DNA of 61,535 nucleotides from Lewinellaceae bacterium. GTDB lineage: Bacteria; Bacteroidota; Bacteroidia; Chitinophagales; Saprospiraceae. Shown in pieces: positions 1 to 9,050 of the stretch. The notes below the pieces were generated by a model. It ran no database searches. It saw only the letters and a program-made list of their open reading frames with translations, and was not told the DNA's origin. A program made the position numbers and the translations under genes. Each line of letters begins with the position of its first letter. Position 1 is the stretch's first letter. The stretch covers positions 1 to 61,535 of the forward strand of contig CANJPT010000011.1 in the NCBI GenBank assembly GCA_947476195.1, written 5' to 3'.

Positions 1-179
1 CAATGACCCTAATGACTTCAATGACCCTATCAACCCGCCCCAATGACTCCAATGACCCTAATGACTTCAATGACCCTATCAACCCGCCCCAATGACTCCA
101 ATGACCCTAATGACTTCAATGACCCTATCAACCCGCCCCAATGACTCCAATGACCCTAATGACCCTATCAACCCGCCCC
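1..179. repeat. TGACC-rich tandem repeat, about 49-bp unit
   Basis: About three and a half head-to-tail copies of a roughly 49-bp unit. Each unit combines the words AATGACTCC, AATGACCCT, AATGACTTC and AATGACCCTATC with a closing CAACCCGCCCC. The last copy lacks the AATGACTTC word. The array runs off the left edge of the window, so its full length is unknown. The AATGACC core is the same word that builds the much larger array at 20907-21365, here in the orientation of that array's right arm. It is not coding: it lies upstream of a secreted-protein gene and ends about 100 bp before that gene's start. Confidence 0.9.
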
Positions 180-279
180 TATTGCTCAATACAGAATACT
201 GTCGCATTTTGGCCTAAAGCCGTACCAGGCACCATAGTTGTGGTTGTAGAAATGTCATTTGTCCGTAATCTCCTACACC

Positions 280-2478
280 ATGAATAAATTGATCCTGTTT
301 TCCACGCTCCTTTTGGCGGGTCGCCTTGGTGCCCAGTGCCCCTATTTTGTTGCCTGCCAGTCGGATTCCCTTTACTGCGATTATTCTACCAACGATTCAT
401 TGCTTTGGAAAGCAGCTCCCTATACCTGGAATTCCAGCCTGATGCTTGCTGATCTTCCAGAGGGTGATGTTGCGCTTCGTATGGTAGCACGAGATAGCTG
501 TGGCGGCCAGGATATTGTCGTAGAATACACTCTTTTTTTGGATCTTGACGGCAATGACACCGCTGAAACGGTGGTACGGAGCAATGCACTGCCTCCTATT
601 GGCAAAGTATTGTTTAACAATATCTTAAGCCCGAATTATGCATTGGGCGACACCATTGCATTTGACCTTCGATCCGGGCTGCCGGATTCCATGCAATATC
701 GATTTGGCTTGGAAATACAGCATCTGGGCGATTCAGTGGTTGCCCAATTGATGTGGACCACGGGCATCGAAAACCTGAACTATTCAATACCCAAATTACC
801 ACTGGGAAAACATCGTATCCGGTGGCGTATCGAACAGGGTGGGGTAGAGCGGTTTTGTGAATATGGTTTTGTGGTGAAGGATTGTGCGCCGCCTGTGGTA
901 GGTTGTGTTAACATCAAATATATTGATTTGGGATTTTCCATTTATCAAGGTTACGCAACTATTGAAGCTGCCGATTTTCTTGTTAGCGTTTCGGATAATA
1001 TTACCCCTTTGAGCTTTTTAGAATATGGAATTCGCTTGGCAGGCACAGGTATAATTGGTTTTCCAAAGGATAGTAGTGGGAATGCAATACATTCGTACAC
1101 ATTTTCATGTAAAGAGGCTTTTGACACTTGGCCTGTGGAAATATGGGCAAAGGATCGTGCTGGGAATAGCAATTATTGCGTTTCAACGGTCTCAGTCGAT
1201 GAATCTTCTGGGCTTTACTGTGGTGATCCGACTTATTTAGTAGTTTGTTCAAGTACTGAAGTGAACAATCCAATTGAAAATGTGACCATCACAATTAAGA
1301 GTAATTCGTTTGGACCTCAATTTGAGGAGATTGGAACTTCAAACAATTTTGGGTGTGTAGGATTTGTTGGTGATATTCCATGTCCAAGTGATTTCGGTAT
1401 TGTACCCATTCGAAATGACAATCCCCTCAATGGCGTTACAACATATGATTTAGTATTGATTTCCAAGCATATTTTAGGCCTTGAATCTTTTAATTCACCC
1501 TACAAAATGATTGCGGCCGATGCGAATAAGAGCGGCAGCATTACCACCTTCGATATTGTAGAGCTTCGCAAGCTTATTCTCGGAATTTACAACACCTTGG
1601 CAGACAACAGCTCTTGGCGTTTTGTGCCCAAGCAATTTATATTCCCCAACCCACAAAACCCATTTCAGTCTGATTTCCAAGATAGCTTGGCAGTAGATGA
1701 TTGGCAATGTTTTCCTATAGGTTTTGAATTCACCGGCATCAAAGTCGGCGACGTAAACAACACAGCAGTCCCCAATGTCACCACAGAGCCCCCGTTAAAA
1801 GATCGCAGCCCAAGTTTCCTGGCACTTCCCGACGTGGAATTTCAAGCTGGCGAAACCTTTGAGATTCCGATAAATGCAACCGAAAACGCCGATTTACTGG
1901 GGATACAATTCAGTCTTGATTTCGACCCTGAAATGCTTGAAATTGAAGCCATTGAGTCTTCCGTACTCCCGGATTTTGACCAGAAAAATTGGGCGCAGCC
2001 TCAAGTCGGGCGACTTAATTTGAGTTGGTCAGCAGCCTCTGTCACAAATATTTCGACTGAAACTGCTATTTTTAATTTGCGCGTCAGAGCACGCAAGGCG
2101 CTTAGGCTATCAAGTATTTTAAAAATGCCAGAAATGCCAAGGTTTCACTCAGAAGCCTATGATTCGGAAGGTTTAGCCCGACCCTTGCAAATTGTTTTTT
2201 CCGAAAACAGTCCAATGGAGACTGCTCAGATCTTTGCACCACAACCCAATCCCACTACCGCAGGCGCAACGCTACCAATACAACTTTTACAAGCTGAAAA
2301 CCTGCGCCTTGAGGTCCGTGATCTAAGCGGAAAATTGCTCTGGGTCAAAGCATATCTGTTAGAAAAAGGCAGTCACGTGCTGGAAATCCCAGCTTTGGCG
2401 ATGCCGCATGCGGGGATGTATGTGTGGTGCGCACAAGGAGGTGGAGTACTAAAGTCTGGTAAAATCACGAAGGCTTAA
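280..2478 (+). CDS. Secreted T9SS cargo protein with dockerin-like and cohesin-like domains
   Basis: A 732-aa surface or secreted protein. The ATG at 280 is preferred over an upstream TTG at 259 because it directly begins a signal peptide (MNKLILFSTLLLAG, ending near GAQ). A middle immunoglobulin/HYR-like region (residues about 205-310) is followed by a dockerin type I-like segment (about 380-440) with a calcium-loop pattern DANKSGSITTFD and a later GDVNN. A cohesin-like beta domain follows (about 517-610), then a T9SS type A sorting domain from about 652 (PQPNP, then a LRLEVRDLSGK strand and a terminal KSGKITKA). Dockerin plus cohesin in one chain is common in Bacteroidota surface proteins and does not imply a cellulosome. 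The ligand is unknown. Export by T9SS and anchoring at the outer membrane are inferred from the sorting domain. Confidence 0.85.
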   Translation: MNKLILFSTLLLAGRLGAQCPYFVACQSDSLYCDYSTNDSLLWKAAPYTWNSSLMLADLPEGDVALRMVARDSCGGQDIVVEYTLFLDLDGNDTAETVVRSNALPPIGKVLFNNILSPNYALGDTIAFDLRSGLPDSMQYRFGLEIQHLGDSVVAQLMWTTGIENLNYSIPKLPLGKHRIRWRIEQGGVERFCEYGFVVKDCAPPVVGCVNIKYIDLGFSIYQGYATIEAADFLVSVSDNITPLSFLEYGIRLAGTGIIGFPKDSSGNAIHSYTFSCKEAFDTWPVEIWAKDRAGNSNYCVSTVSVDESSGLYCGDPTYLVVCSSTEVNNPIENVTITIKSNSFGPQFEEIGTSNNFGCVGFVGDIPCPSDFGIVPIRNDNPLNGVTTYDLVLISKHILGLESFNSPYKMIAADANKSGSITTFDIVELRKLILGIYNTLADNSSWRFVPKQFIFPNPQNPFQSDFQDSLAVDDWQCFPIGFEFTGIKVGDVNNTAVPNVTTEPPLKDRSPSFLALPDVEFQAGETFEIPINATENADLLGIQFSLDFDPEMLEIEAIESSVLPDFDQKNWAQPQVGRLNLSWSAASVTNISTETAIFNLRVRARKALRLSSILKMPEMPRFHSEAYDSEGLARPLQIVFSENSPMETAQIFAPQPNPTTAGATLPIQLLQAENLRLEVRDLSGKLLWVKAYLLEKGSHVLEIPALAMPHAGMYVWCAQGGGVLKSGKITKA

Positions 2479-2591
2479 AGGTAAATCCAGCGCGCCTGTT
2501 CTTAATCCAGGCAGCGGTTTTGCTAACGCATCCGTTTACCCTTCGTTCTTCCCGGCCGGGTATTTTCTAGCTTCTACCCATTTCACATCTT

Positions 2592-3197
2592 ATGTCAATC
2601 ATAAAAATCTGGGCTTACACTTTACTGTGTTGGATCCTGGCTTTGCCTATGGCTTATAGCCAAATGCTGAATATTCCTGTACCCACACCCAAATGGGAAT
2701 TCGGTCTGCGCAGCGGCGCCGGTTTTAACTCAATTCACCTGGACGGCCATAATCCACGCACTCCATGGGTTTCGCATGGGGGCGGAGCGTTACATTATGG
2801 CAATGCAAATCAACACGCTGAACTTTACGTTGGTGCTTTTGCAACGCGCCATTTTGGGCAAAAGTGGTCTGTCCGGTCAGAATTATCAGCGGTATCCAGG
2901 ACGTATGAAGGAATGTCGATTGCGCTGGGGGTGTTTCCCCGCTATCGCCTGAATAATTGGTTTAGTCTGGAGGCAGGCATTGAACAAAGGATGCTCCTTT
3001 CCAACTGGGAGCAAAGCGAAACAAAGTTCACAGGAGGAATTGTATTTGGTAGAAAAGACCTGGAGTTCAACCTGCGTTTTGGGCCCTATTACCAACCCAC
3101 AACACCCTTTGGCAGGGAAGCCTGGCTAGGCTCCATTCAGGTCGGTACAAGTATTAGATTATCGAGCGCAGGTAAAGCGTTACAGTCTAAAAAGTGA
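2592..3197 (+). CDS. Putative outer-membrane beta-barrel protein, unknown function
   Basis: A 201-aa protein with a signal peptide (MSIIKIWAYTLLCWILALP, cleavage near AYSQ). The rest is rich in alternating aromatic/polar strands and glycines (for example KWEFGLRSGAGFNSIHLDG and LEFNLRFGPYYQP), typical of small 8-strand outer-membrane barrels of the PorT/OmpW-like kind in Bacteroidota. No specific family was recognised. It follows the T9SS cargo gene by 113 bp on the same strand and ends at a strong bidirectional hairpin. A barrel fold is inferred from composition only. Confidence 0.6.
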   Translation: MSIIKIWAYTLLCWILALPMAYSQMLNIPVPTPKWEFGLRSGAGFNSIHLDGHNPRTPWVSHGGGALHYGNANQHAELYVGAFATRHFGQKWSVRSELSAVSRTYEGMSIALGVFPRYRLNNWFSLEAGIEQRMLLSNWEQSETKFTGGIVFGRKDLEFNLRFGPYYQPTTPFGREAWLGSIQVGTSIRLSSAGKALQSKK

Positions 3198-3203
3198 GTT
3201 TTA

Positions 3204-3252
3204 AGGCCACTACATGTACGAAATAAGAAAAATATCGTGCATGTAGTGGCCT
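3204..3252. terminator. Bidirectional hairpin between convergent genes
   Basis: Long stem: GGCCACTACATG with ACGA on the left pairs with TCGT and CATGTAGTGGCC on the right, around an A-rich loop of about 14 nt. It lies exactly between the stop codons of two convergent genes. No long T run follows on either side, so it is a hairpin terminator by position rather than a canonical intrinsic one. Confidence 0.7.
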
Positions 3253-3258
3253 AAATAC

Positions 3259-3840
3259 TCACCCAAAGCGGGCAAAAGACTCCCCTTTATTTTTGGCCTT
3301 CCAAGCTTCAAAGATCAAGTGTGCTACCACAGCCTGTGTATGTTGAGCGGTATCAATTACCAAATCAAAATTATCAAGATTGGAGCTGTCAGCGCCGTAT
3401 TTTAATAAAAAACGAGCGTTTTCACTGTTTTTGCGTGCAAGTATTTTTTGGGCCGCTTCTTCTGGCGAAAAGTATTGTTCGCTGTTGCGTTCAGGATCGT
3501 TTAGAATCCTTTGTACGGCTACTTCCACATCCGTTTTGAGAAAAACCTTGAAAGAGCCGGGCAGAAAAAACCAGGCCATTCGGCTGTCCACGACGTATCC
3601 TTTGGGGTCTTTGCCCAGGGATACAAAAATGCCATCGATCCTTTCGTCAATACTTGGATCTGTATCTGCACGACGATTCATTTCGAGCGTATCGAGGCCG
3701 AGTTCCTGCGCTAATTGGCGCTGAACCTTTCCAGTACTGATATATTCAAAACCGGTCAGTTCGCAAAGAATGCTCGAAACAGTGCTTTTGCCGCTGCCGA
3801 GGTCGCCTGTGAGGGTAATTTTTGTAATGGGTTGTATCAT
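3259..3840 (-). CDS. Cytidylate kinase-like P-loop kinase
   Basis: A 193-aa soluble kinase. The N-terminus has a Walker A loop GDLGSGKST at residues about 12-20, followed by an FEYISTGKVQRQLA segment similar to the (d)CMP kinase-2/AAA kinase family. DSRMAWFF and a C-terminal DLVIDTA strand also fit the nucleoside monophosphate kinase fold. It may phosphorylate CMP or a related substrate, but it is shorter than the canonical Cmk and no NMP-binding specificity could be read. Its ATG overlaps the stop codon of the upstream esterase (TGATG), so the two genes are cotranscribed and probably translationally coupled. The functional link between them is unclear. Confidence 0.7.
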   Translation of the reverse strand: MIQPITKITLTGDLGSGKSTVSSILCELTGFEYISTGKVQRQLAQELGLDTLEMNRRADTDPSIDERIDGIFVSLGKDPKGYVVDSRMAWFFLPGSFKVFLKTDVEVAVQRILNDPERNSEQYFSPEEAAQKILARKNSENARFLLKYGADSSNLDNFDLVIDTAQHTQAVVAHLIFEAWKAKNKGESFARFG

Positions 3841-4571
3841 CAGAATTTCTGGTCGATCACATAAGGTAGCATTTCTCTCCAGGTAGGCCAGTCGTGGGTC
3901 ATATCCCCACCCCAGATATCAAGATCATAATTGATCCCTTTGGCATGCAGGATACCTGCAAGGGTACGCGAAGCATTAGGGTCTTCAAAGCTTCCAGACC
4001 CTGTCATGATGTGAATATGATTGCTTTGACGTATCTGATTCAGCGTATGTTCATCATTCAAATTAGGAAGGTAATGCGTAGGCGAATTAAAATAAACATC
4101 CTCGTCAAAATAGCCCTTGGTATAGGAAGTTAAATCGTAGACACCTGACATAGCGATGGTTCCTGCATAGAGATCCGGGCGACGGAAAAACATATTTGCG
4201 GCGTGTAATGCTCCAAGCGAGGCCCCACTGGTAATAATGGGGGTGGCTTCACTGGTGTGCATCTTGATAAAAGGAACCACCTCTTCTGCCACATAAGCGT
4301 TAAACTGTTGGTGTCGCATGGCCTTGTGTCGAGGCTGCATCAGGTTGTTCAGCCAGGCTTCGGAGTTGATACTATTGATGCTGAATACCTTGATCTTTCC
4401 AGCATTTATGTAGGGTTTCAAGACATCAATGAGCAAAAATCGCTCATATTCCAGATAATCAGCAGCAGCGGTAGGTAGTAGGAGCAACGCAAAGCCAAAG
4501 TGTCCGTATACCACTATTTCCATATTTTTGTTGAGGCTCGGGCTGTGCCACTGATGGATTTCTCGATTCAT
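3840..4571 (-). CDS. Esterase-D/Fes-like alpha/beta hydrolase
   Basis: A 243-aa predicted cytoplasmic esterase (PF00756-like). The nucleophile elbow is G-A-S-L-G inside TSGASLGALHAANMF, and the C-terminal GGDMTHDWPTW supplies the likely catalytic histidine. The ATG at 4571 is chosen because the longer open frame to 4658 would begin upstream of the -7 promoter box at 4599-4606. There is no signal peptide. Relatives are annotated as putative esterases acting on small acyl or phosphorylated esters; the substrate here is unknown. It is the first gene of a two-gene unit with the downstream kinase. Confidence 0.75.
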   Translation of the reverse strand: MNREIHQWHSPSLNKNMEIVVYGHFGFALLLLPTAAADYLEYERFLLIDVLKPYINAGKIKVFSINSINSEAWLNNLMQPRHKAMRHQQFNAYVAEEVVPFIKMHTSEATPIITSGASLGALHAANMFFRRPDLYAGTIAMSGVYDLTSYTKGYFDEDVYFNSPTHYLPNLNDEHTLNQIRQSNHIHIMTGSGSFEDPNASRTLAGILHAKGINYDLDIWGGDMTHDWPTWREMLPYVIDQKF

Positions 4572-4598
4572 AAGGATGTCGTGTGAGTTTAATCGGGT

Positions 4599-4606
4599 CA
4601 AAAGTA
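4599..4606 (-). promoter_or_regulatory. Bacteroidota -7 box for the esterase/kinase operon
   Basis: TACTTTTG on the minus strand matches the TAnnTTTG consensus and ends 27 bp before the chosen ATG at 4571. No perfect -33 TTTG was seen. Confidence 0.55.
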
Positions 4607-4675
4607 TAAAAATAATTAAGCCATCTTGAGCTATTGGGAAAATTGCCTGGTATCCCAATCAATCAGGATGTGATC

Positions 4676-7600
4676 TCAAACCAATGTAATCATTGGAATT
4701 TCTACAAAGAAGTCAGTGCCTTCGTTGTCCCGGGTGATAAATCGTATTTCCCCGTCGTGCGCTTCGATTATTTTCTTGCAAATTGCAAGTCCAAGGCCAC
4801 TACCGGAAGTTTTGGTCGTGAAGTTTGGCTCAAAGACACGGTCTCTTATTTCGGGTGGAATACCTCCACCGTTATCGCTGATTTGAATTACAGATAAGTT
4901 GCCTTGGCGGCTAAGGGAGACCATGATCTGACCTTGTCGGTCAGAAGGTATTGCCTGAATAGCATTGATAACCAAGTTGTTAAACACTCGTATCAGGTGA
5001 TTTTTGTCACCGAGAATGTGATAGCGTTCATCCGGCAGGCTTAAGGAAAGATTCACCTGTTTTTGTTCACTAAAAAGGTCGTGTACACTTTCTACTACCT
5101 CATTGATCACCACGTCATTTTTGATCTTGATATCTAGATTGGCAAACATAGAAAATTCTGAAGCGATCTGTGCCAACGAATCGATTTGCTCAATAAGTCG
5201 GGTAATGGCTTTACGTAGATAGGCAGCAGCTTGTTCAGGATTGCCTGAAAGCCTTTCCAACTGCTGCATAGAGAGCTTCATCGTTGTTAGTGGGTTCTTG
5301 ATATCATGTGCCACCTGACGGGCCATTTCGCGCCAGGCCCCTTCTCGTTCCAGTTTTACCAATTGTATCTTGGAGAATTCGAGCTTGTTCACCATATTAT
5401 TGTATTGCCCGATGAGTTGGCTGATCTCATCCTCTGAATCACCTGCATACACGAGTGGTTCGTTCTTATCCTCGAGTCTGAGTACCTGCACTTTTTCCGA
5501 AAGCAGGCTCACGGGTCTTGTAATGGAACGGGCTAGCAGAAAGGTGACTCCAAAAGCAATCAAAAGCAAAAAAACATATAAACTAGTAAGCATTCCGATG
5601 AAATCGGATACTTCAGCTCCAGCATTTCCGGTGCTTTCCTGATAGGGTACAGCGAGATATCCTAAAACTACTCCTTGTGCATTTTGGAGGGAACGGTATT
5701 GGGTAAAATACTCGAGTCCGGCAGATTGCTCTGCTTCCACGTGTTCGGACTGGGGATTTTTTTTAAGCACCGAAAGTGCCGAGGGATTCATCCTGGAAGG
5801 CAAAACACCTAAGTGGACCAACGCCTGCTGCGTGGTAAATACGATATTCCCTGCAGGGTCAAAAAACTGCGCATCCATACCAAGACTTACCGACATGTTG
5901 GAAAGCGAGCGGGGTAAGCCATGTCGCAGGCTATCGTCTGAAATTGAAGTATTGAGGGCCTGAGCTTTCAAATTGGTCAGCAAAGCCGTGGCGCGATAAT
6001 TGAAATCACTGCGTTCAGCATCCTGAGCAGATCGGGTGAAGTGTTGGTAAGTAAGATAACCCACCACCACAAAGGAAACTGCCAGTAGGCTTATGTTCCA
6101 GAAGTGAATACGCCGAGCCAGTGAACCGCTTATCGTAAATCGAAAGTCATATTCTGATGGTAAAAAGCCCAGCCAGGAATTAGCGAAAGCCAGGGCAATG
6201 AGCCAGAATGCAGCCAACGCAAATAAGATCGAAAATAAATAAACCAGTCTTAGCCAACCGCCATTTTTATGTCCAACAGCTGCAATGATTTGACCATCCG
6301 CACTTTTAGCCACAGCGTCTGTTCGGGTGTATGATTCAAATTCGGCTGCAGTACCATTGGAGAGTTTTGCGCCAAGTCCAGTCATATTAGCCAGACCTTG
6401 GTCTACGGAGAGCAACCCATCTTTCGAAATAGAAAAGTCGTACCGAGTTAATTGGCTGAGGTTTTTGAGTGGACTGTTAAAAAACAACTGCGAAAACGTT
6501 TGGGTAGGGGCCGGGTGATTCAAATCAAAAAACAGATACACGGTGGCAGGCTGAGCCGGATCACCCATTCGATGTACATTCATTTGCACAATGTATCGGG
6601 GATTGCCTTCAGAGTCGTTTCCAAAGCGAATTTCTGTGGAATTATGCAGGGGTTTCGCGGTGGCCCAGTTTCCAAGTACTACCTGTTCGTAGCCAAGCGT
6701 TTGGTCTAGTAAAATGGGTTGATTTTCTTTGTCAAAAGCATATACACTGAGGCGATAATGCTGGAAAATATAATTTTGCTGAAAAACAAGGCGGTTCAGA
6801 TAATCCCGTATTTCAAGTGCACTTTCCTTAAATGGCCAGGGCTTGAGCAGGCGTTCAATATTGGTGGCATCGGAATTAAGCGCAAAGTCGATCTTTGGTA
6901 GTAAATTTTCGGTCAGTATGGTATCGCGATTTGTAGCAAGTGTTTTAGCATAATCAAGCCTTATACTTTTGTCATGCAAACCATTAAGACGCGTCAATTG
7001 GGTGGATGCAAACAAAGAGAACAGTACGAGCCAGCAGATAGTCCAGCCAAAGCCGTCACCTTTCCAGTGGACAAAAGTATCCAGCGCAAGCGCGTAGATA
7101 AATCCAAACATTACGGTCCAAAGTAAATTTATCTCTGCAGGCACCTGGGATAAACAAAGTAAAGTAAACCCCAGGGTTGCTGCTGTGATGGATATGAATC
7201 GTTGTCTTTGGGAAAGTTGAAAATATTGGACGCCAATTGCCAGGCGATGGCTGAATAAAAACAGTCCTGCCATAAGGGCAACTATGCCAGATAAAGCCAG
7301 AAAGCCCAGGAACCCAAGATGAAGTATATGGTCAAAATCAAAACTAATACGACGTTGGAAAATCAGTTGGCGCATCGCTTCCATACCGATCAGGATGGGC
7401 AACATGGCCAGAACCTGGGAAAAGACTGAGATTAGTATGCCCGTTTTGGAAGCATTTTCTAAGTGCTTCGGAAGGGGGGCGCTGTGAAAAAAGCCCATCA
7501 TAAACACCAGTACACCCAAGTGGAGCAGCCAATCACCCACAGAATTGCCAATCAGGGTCGCGTTATCAAAGGTTTGGGCGAAAAGCGGCAAAGAGCTAAA

Positions 7601-8308
7601 TTGTTCTGTAGTAAACCCTGCGTGTAAGTTTAGCCAAAGTATACCGGTCGACACAATTACTACCAGGCCAGCTCCGGCCAGCCAACCGAACCGGACGCTA
7701 ATTGCCCGGCCTATTAGGGCCAGAAGGTTAAAAAATAACCCCAAAAATAATAAACAGGCCCCAAGTTTGAGCCATATTACGCTGACAGGTCGTACCGTTT
7801 CATCCTTTGCAAGCCAACAGATTTCGGTTCCTCCGACTTTAATGGGGTAATCGGTATTCAGGTCTTTAATGAATCGGATATTAGCCGAGATTTTTGAATT
7901 TTTAGGGAAAGCGGATCTTTCAGCCAAACCATTGAAATTCAAATCATATTTAATAGGAATGAGTGTGCTACGGGTATCATTGCCCGTTTTTGCTACATTG
8001 ACTAAAAAATATCCTTGTGGGAGGTGAAATAAGGAATAGCCAGATTTTTCTGAAAGATCTTTTAGGTCGCGTTTGGAGGGGATCACATTTACATTTGACC
8101 ATAAAAGAAGTGAATCACCCCTGTGAACTAAAAAAGAGCCTGTTCCAAGCCCATTTTGAGCTTCAGATTCTTGCTCGGAGAGCCAAGCCGATATTTCAGA
8201 TGCCTGTTGTTGGCGTAACGTTGTACTTTTGTCCCATTGGCCCGCACTGACTGCCAGGGCGAGAAGGATGAGCATTACGACTACATACAGGAGCACACGT
8301 TTGAACAT
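4676..8308 (-). CDS. NtrY-like membrane sensor histidine kinase
   Basis: A 1210-aa sensor kinase. The N-terminal helix (MFKRVLLYVVVMLILLALA) is followed by an extracytoplasmic segment and a block of several membrane helices (about residues 180-460), a second extracytoplasmic domain, then more helices, a further sensory loop and a final helix. A HAMP domain (about 905-965, RSITRPVSLL) leads to the HisKA dimerisation helix with the phospho-accepting His near 1001 (VAHDIKNPLT). The HATPase domain follows, with N box NNLVINA, G1 DNGGGIP and G2 SGSGLGLA. The layout is that of NtrY-family kinases but about 450 residues longer than classic NtrY, because of the multi-helix N-terminal half. No response regulator lies beside it, so its partner and signal are unknown. 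The promoter box at 8438-8445 is on the same strand. Confidence 0.85.
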   Translation of the reverse strand: MFKRVLLYVVVMLILLALAVSAGQWDKSTTLRQQQASEISAWLSEQESEAQNGLGTGSFLVHRGDSLLLWSNVNVIPSKRDLKDLSEKSGYSLFHLPQGYFLVNVAKTGNDTRSTLIPIKYDLNFNGLAERSAFPKNSKISANIRFIKDLNTDYPIKVGGTEICWLAKDETVRPVSVIWLKLGACLLFLGLFFNLLALIGRAISVRFGWLAGAGLVVIVSTGILWLNLHAGFTTEQFSSLPLFAQTFDNATLIGNSVGDWLLHLGVLVFMMGFFHSAPLPKHLENASKTGILISVFSQVLAMLPILIGMEAMRQLIFQRRISFDFDHILHLGFLGFLALSGIVALMAGLFLFSHRLAIGVQYFQLSQRQRFISITAATLGFTLLCLSQVPAEINLLWTVMFGFIYALALDTFVHWKGDGFGWTICWLVLFSLFASTQLTRLNGLHDKSIRLDYAKTLATNRDTILTENLLPKIDFALNSDATNIERLLKPWPFKESALEIRDYLNRLVFQQNYIFQHYRLSVYAFDKENQPILLDQTLGYEQVVLGNWATAKPLHNSTEIRFGNDSEGNPRYIVQMNVHRMGDPAQPATVYLFFDLNHPAPTQTFSQLFFNSPLKNLSQLTRYDFSISKDGLLSVDQGLANMTGLGAKLSNGTAAEFESYTRTDAVAKSADGQIIAAVGHKNGGWLRLVYLFSILFALAAFWLIALAFANSWLGFLPSEYDFRFTISGSLARRIHFWNISLLAVSFVVVGYLTYQHFTRSAQDAERSDFNYRATALLTNLKAQALNTSISDDSLRHGLPRSLSNMSVSLGMDAQFFDPAGNIVFTTQQALVHLGVLPSRMNPSALSVLKKNPQSEHVEAEQSAGLEYFTQYRSLQNAQGVVLGYLAVPYQESTGNAGAEVSDFIGMLTSLYVFLLLIAFGVTFLLARSITRPVSLLSEKVQVLRLEDKNEPLVYAGDSEDEISQLIGQYNNMVNKLEFSKIQLVKLEREGAWREMARQVAHDIKNPLTTMKLSMQQLERLSGNPEQAAAYLRKAITRLIEQIDSLAQIASEFSMFANLDIKIKNDVVINEVVESVHDLFSEQKQVNLSLSLPDERYHILGDKNHLIRVFNNLVINAIQAIPSDRQGQIMVSLSRQGNLSVIQISDNGGGIPPEIRDRVFEPNFTTKTSGSGLGLAICKKIIEAHDGEIRFITRDNEGTDFFVEIPMITLV

Positions 8309-8437
8309 AAGATTTGAATGACGTTAGACCCAGAGAAACGAACGGACTTTTAACCCCAAGGAGCCTGAGCTGTAAAGGGTAGTATGGACGCTGATGAAAT
8401 GAATGTTTAGTTTTAGATTGTCCGCGCTGTAGTCGGG

Positions 8438-8445
8438 CAAAAGTA
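8438..8445 (-). promoter_or_regulatory. Bacteroidota promoter for the NtrY-like kinase
   Basis: TACTTTTG on the minus strand, with a TTG about 18 nt upstream, matching the two-part Bacteroidota promoter. It leaves a leader of about 130 nt before the kinase ATG. Confidence 0.55.
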
Positions 8446-8505
8446 CCTAATCAAAGTTTAGGCCAATACTGAAATTTGGTTAGATGATTTGGCTATTGGC
8501 TTAAA

Positions 8506-8513
8506 TAAATCTT
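8506..8513 (+). promoter_or_regulatory. Probable rnpB promoter (-7 box)
   Basis: AATCTTTG, one mismatch from TAnnTTTG, with TTTG about 16 nt upstream (8490 region). It lies about 25 bp before the first P1 base of the RNase P RNA. Confidence 0.4.
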
Positions 8514-8536
8514 TGTTTAGGTCATATAAAATAAAA

Positions 8537-9003
8537 AACCGCAGACCGCTCTGCCGCCTTTCGGGGAGGAAAGTCCGGACAACACAGAGCACCGCACCGT
8601 CTAACTGGCGGAGTTCTTTCGCTTTGGCGGAAGGGCATAGAAAGTGTCGCAGAAAATAACTTCCCGTTGGAATTGAGGCAAGGTGGGTTCACCCGCCTTC
8701 GTTGAGGTTACAGCAGGTAAAGGTGAAAACGTGTGGTAAGAGCGCACGATCCCGGCTGGTAACAGTTGGGAGGGATAAACCTTGCGGGTTGAAATGCCAT
8801 GTACACCTTGTTTGGCTGCCGTAGTTCTGATTTTTCAGATCTATGGTGGGTGAATACTCGGCTCGCGTAGTCTCGGCTTCGGTTGGGAGCAAGGGGGGTA
8901 GGCAGCGCAGATTCCAACAACTGTTGGAACCAGATAAATGGCAGAGGTTCCAGCTCGTCCCAGACGATATGGAATACAGAATCCGGCTTATAGGTCTGCG
9001 GTT
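8537..9003 (+). ncRNA. rnpB: RNase P RNA, bacterial class A
   Basis: The catalytic RNA of ribonuclease P, which trims 5' leaders from tRNA precursors. The P1 helix is visible: CCGCAGACC at 8539-8547 pairs with GGTCTGCGG at 8993-9001. The universally conserved core is clear: GGGGAGGAAAGTCCGGAC near 8563 with the CACAGAGCA segment, the central GGTAAGAGCGCAC and GGCTGGTAACAGT blocks near 8734-8768, and the 3' AGAATCCGGCTTAT core before P1 closes. The length of about 465 nt is somewhat longer than the usual 340-400 nt. The extra sequence sits mainly between 8830 and 8945. A short T-rich stretch follows P1. Ends are given to a few bases. Confidence 0.95.
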
Positions 9004-9050
9004 TTTTATTTTAAATTTCTTCTTAAGCACGATTATAAAACATCTAATTT

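Noticed and set aside
280-2478. Cellulosome component
   Set aside because: Dockerin and cohesin occur in the same T9SS cargo chain, with no scaffoldin or glycosidase near; the pairing is common in noncellulolytic Bacteroidota.
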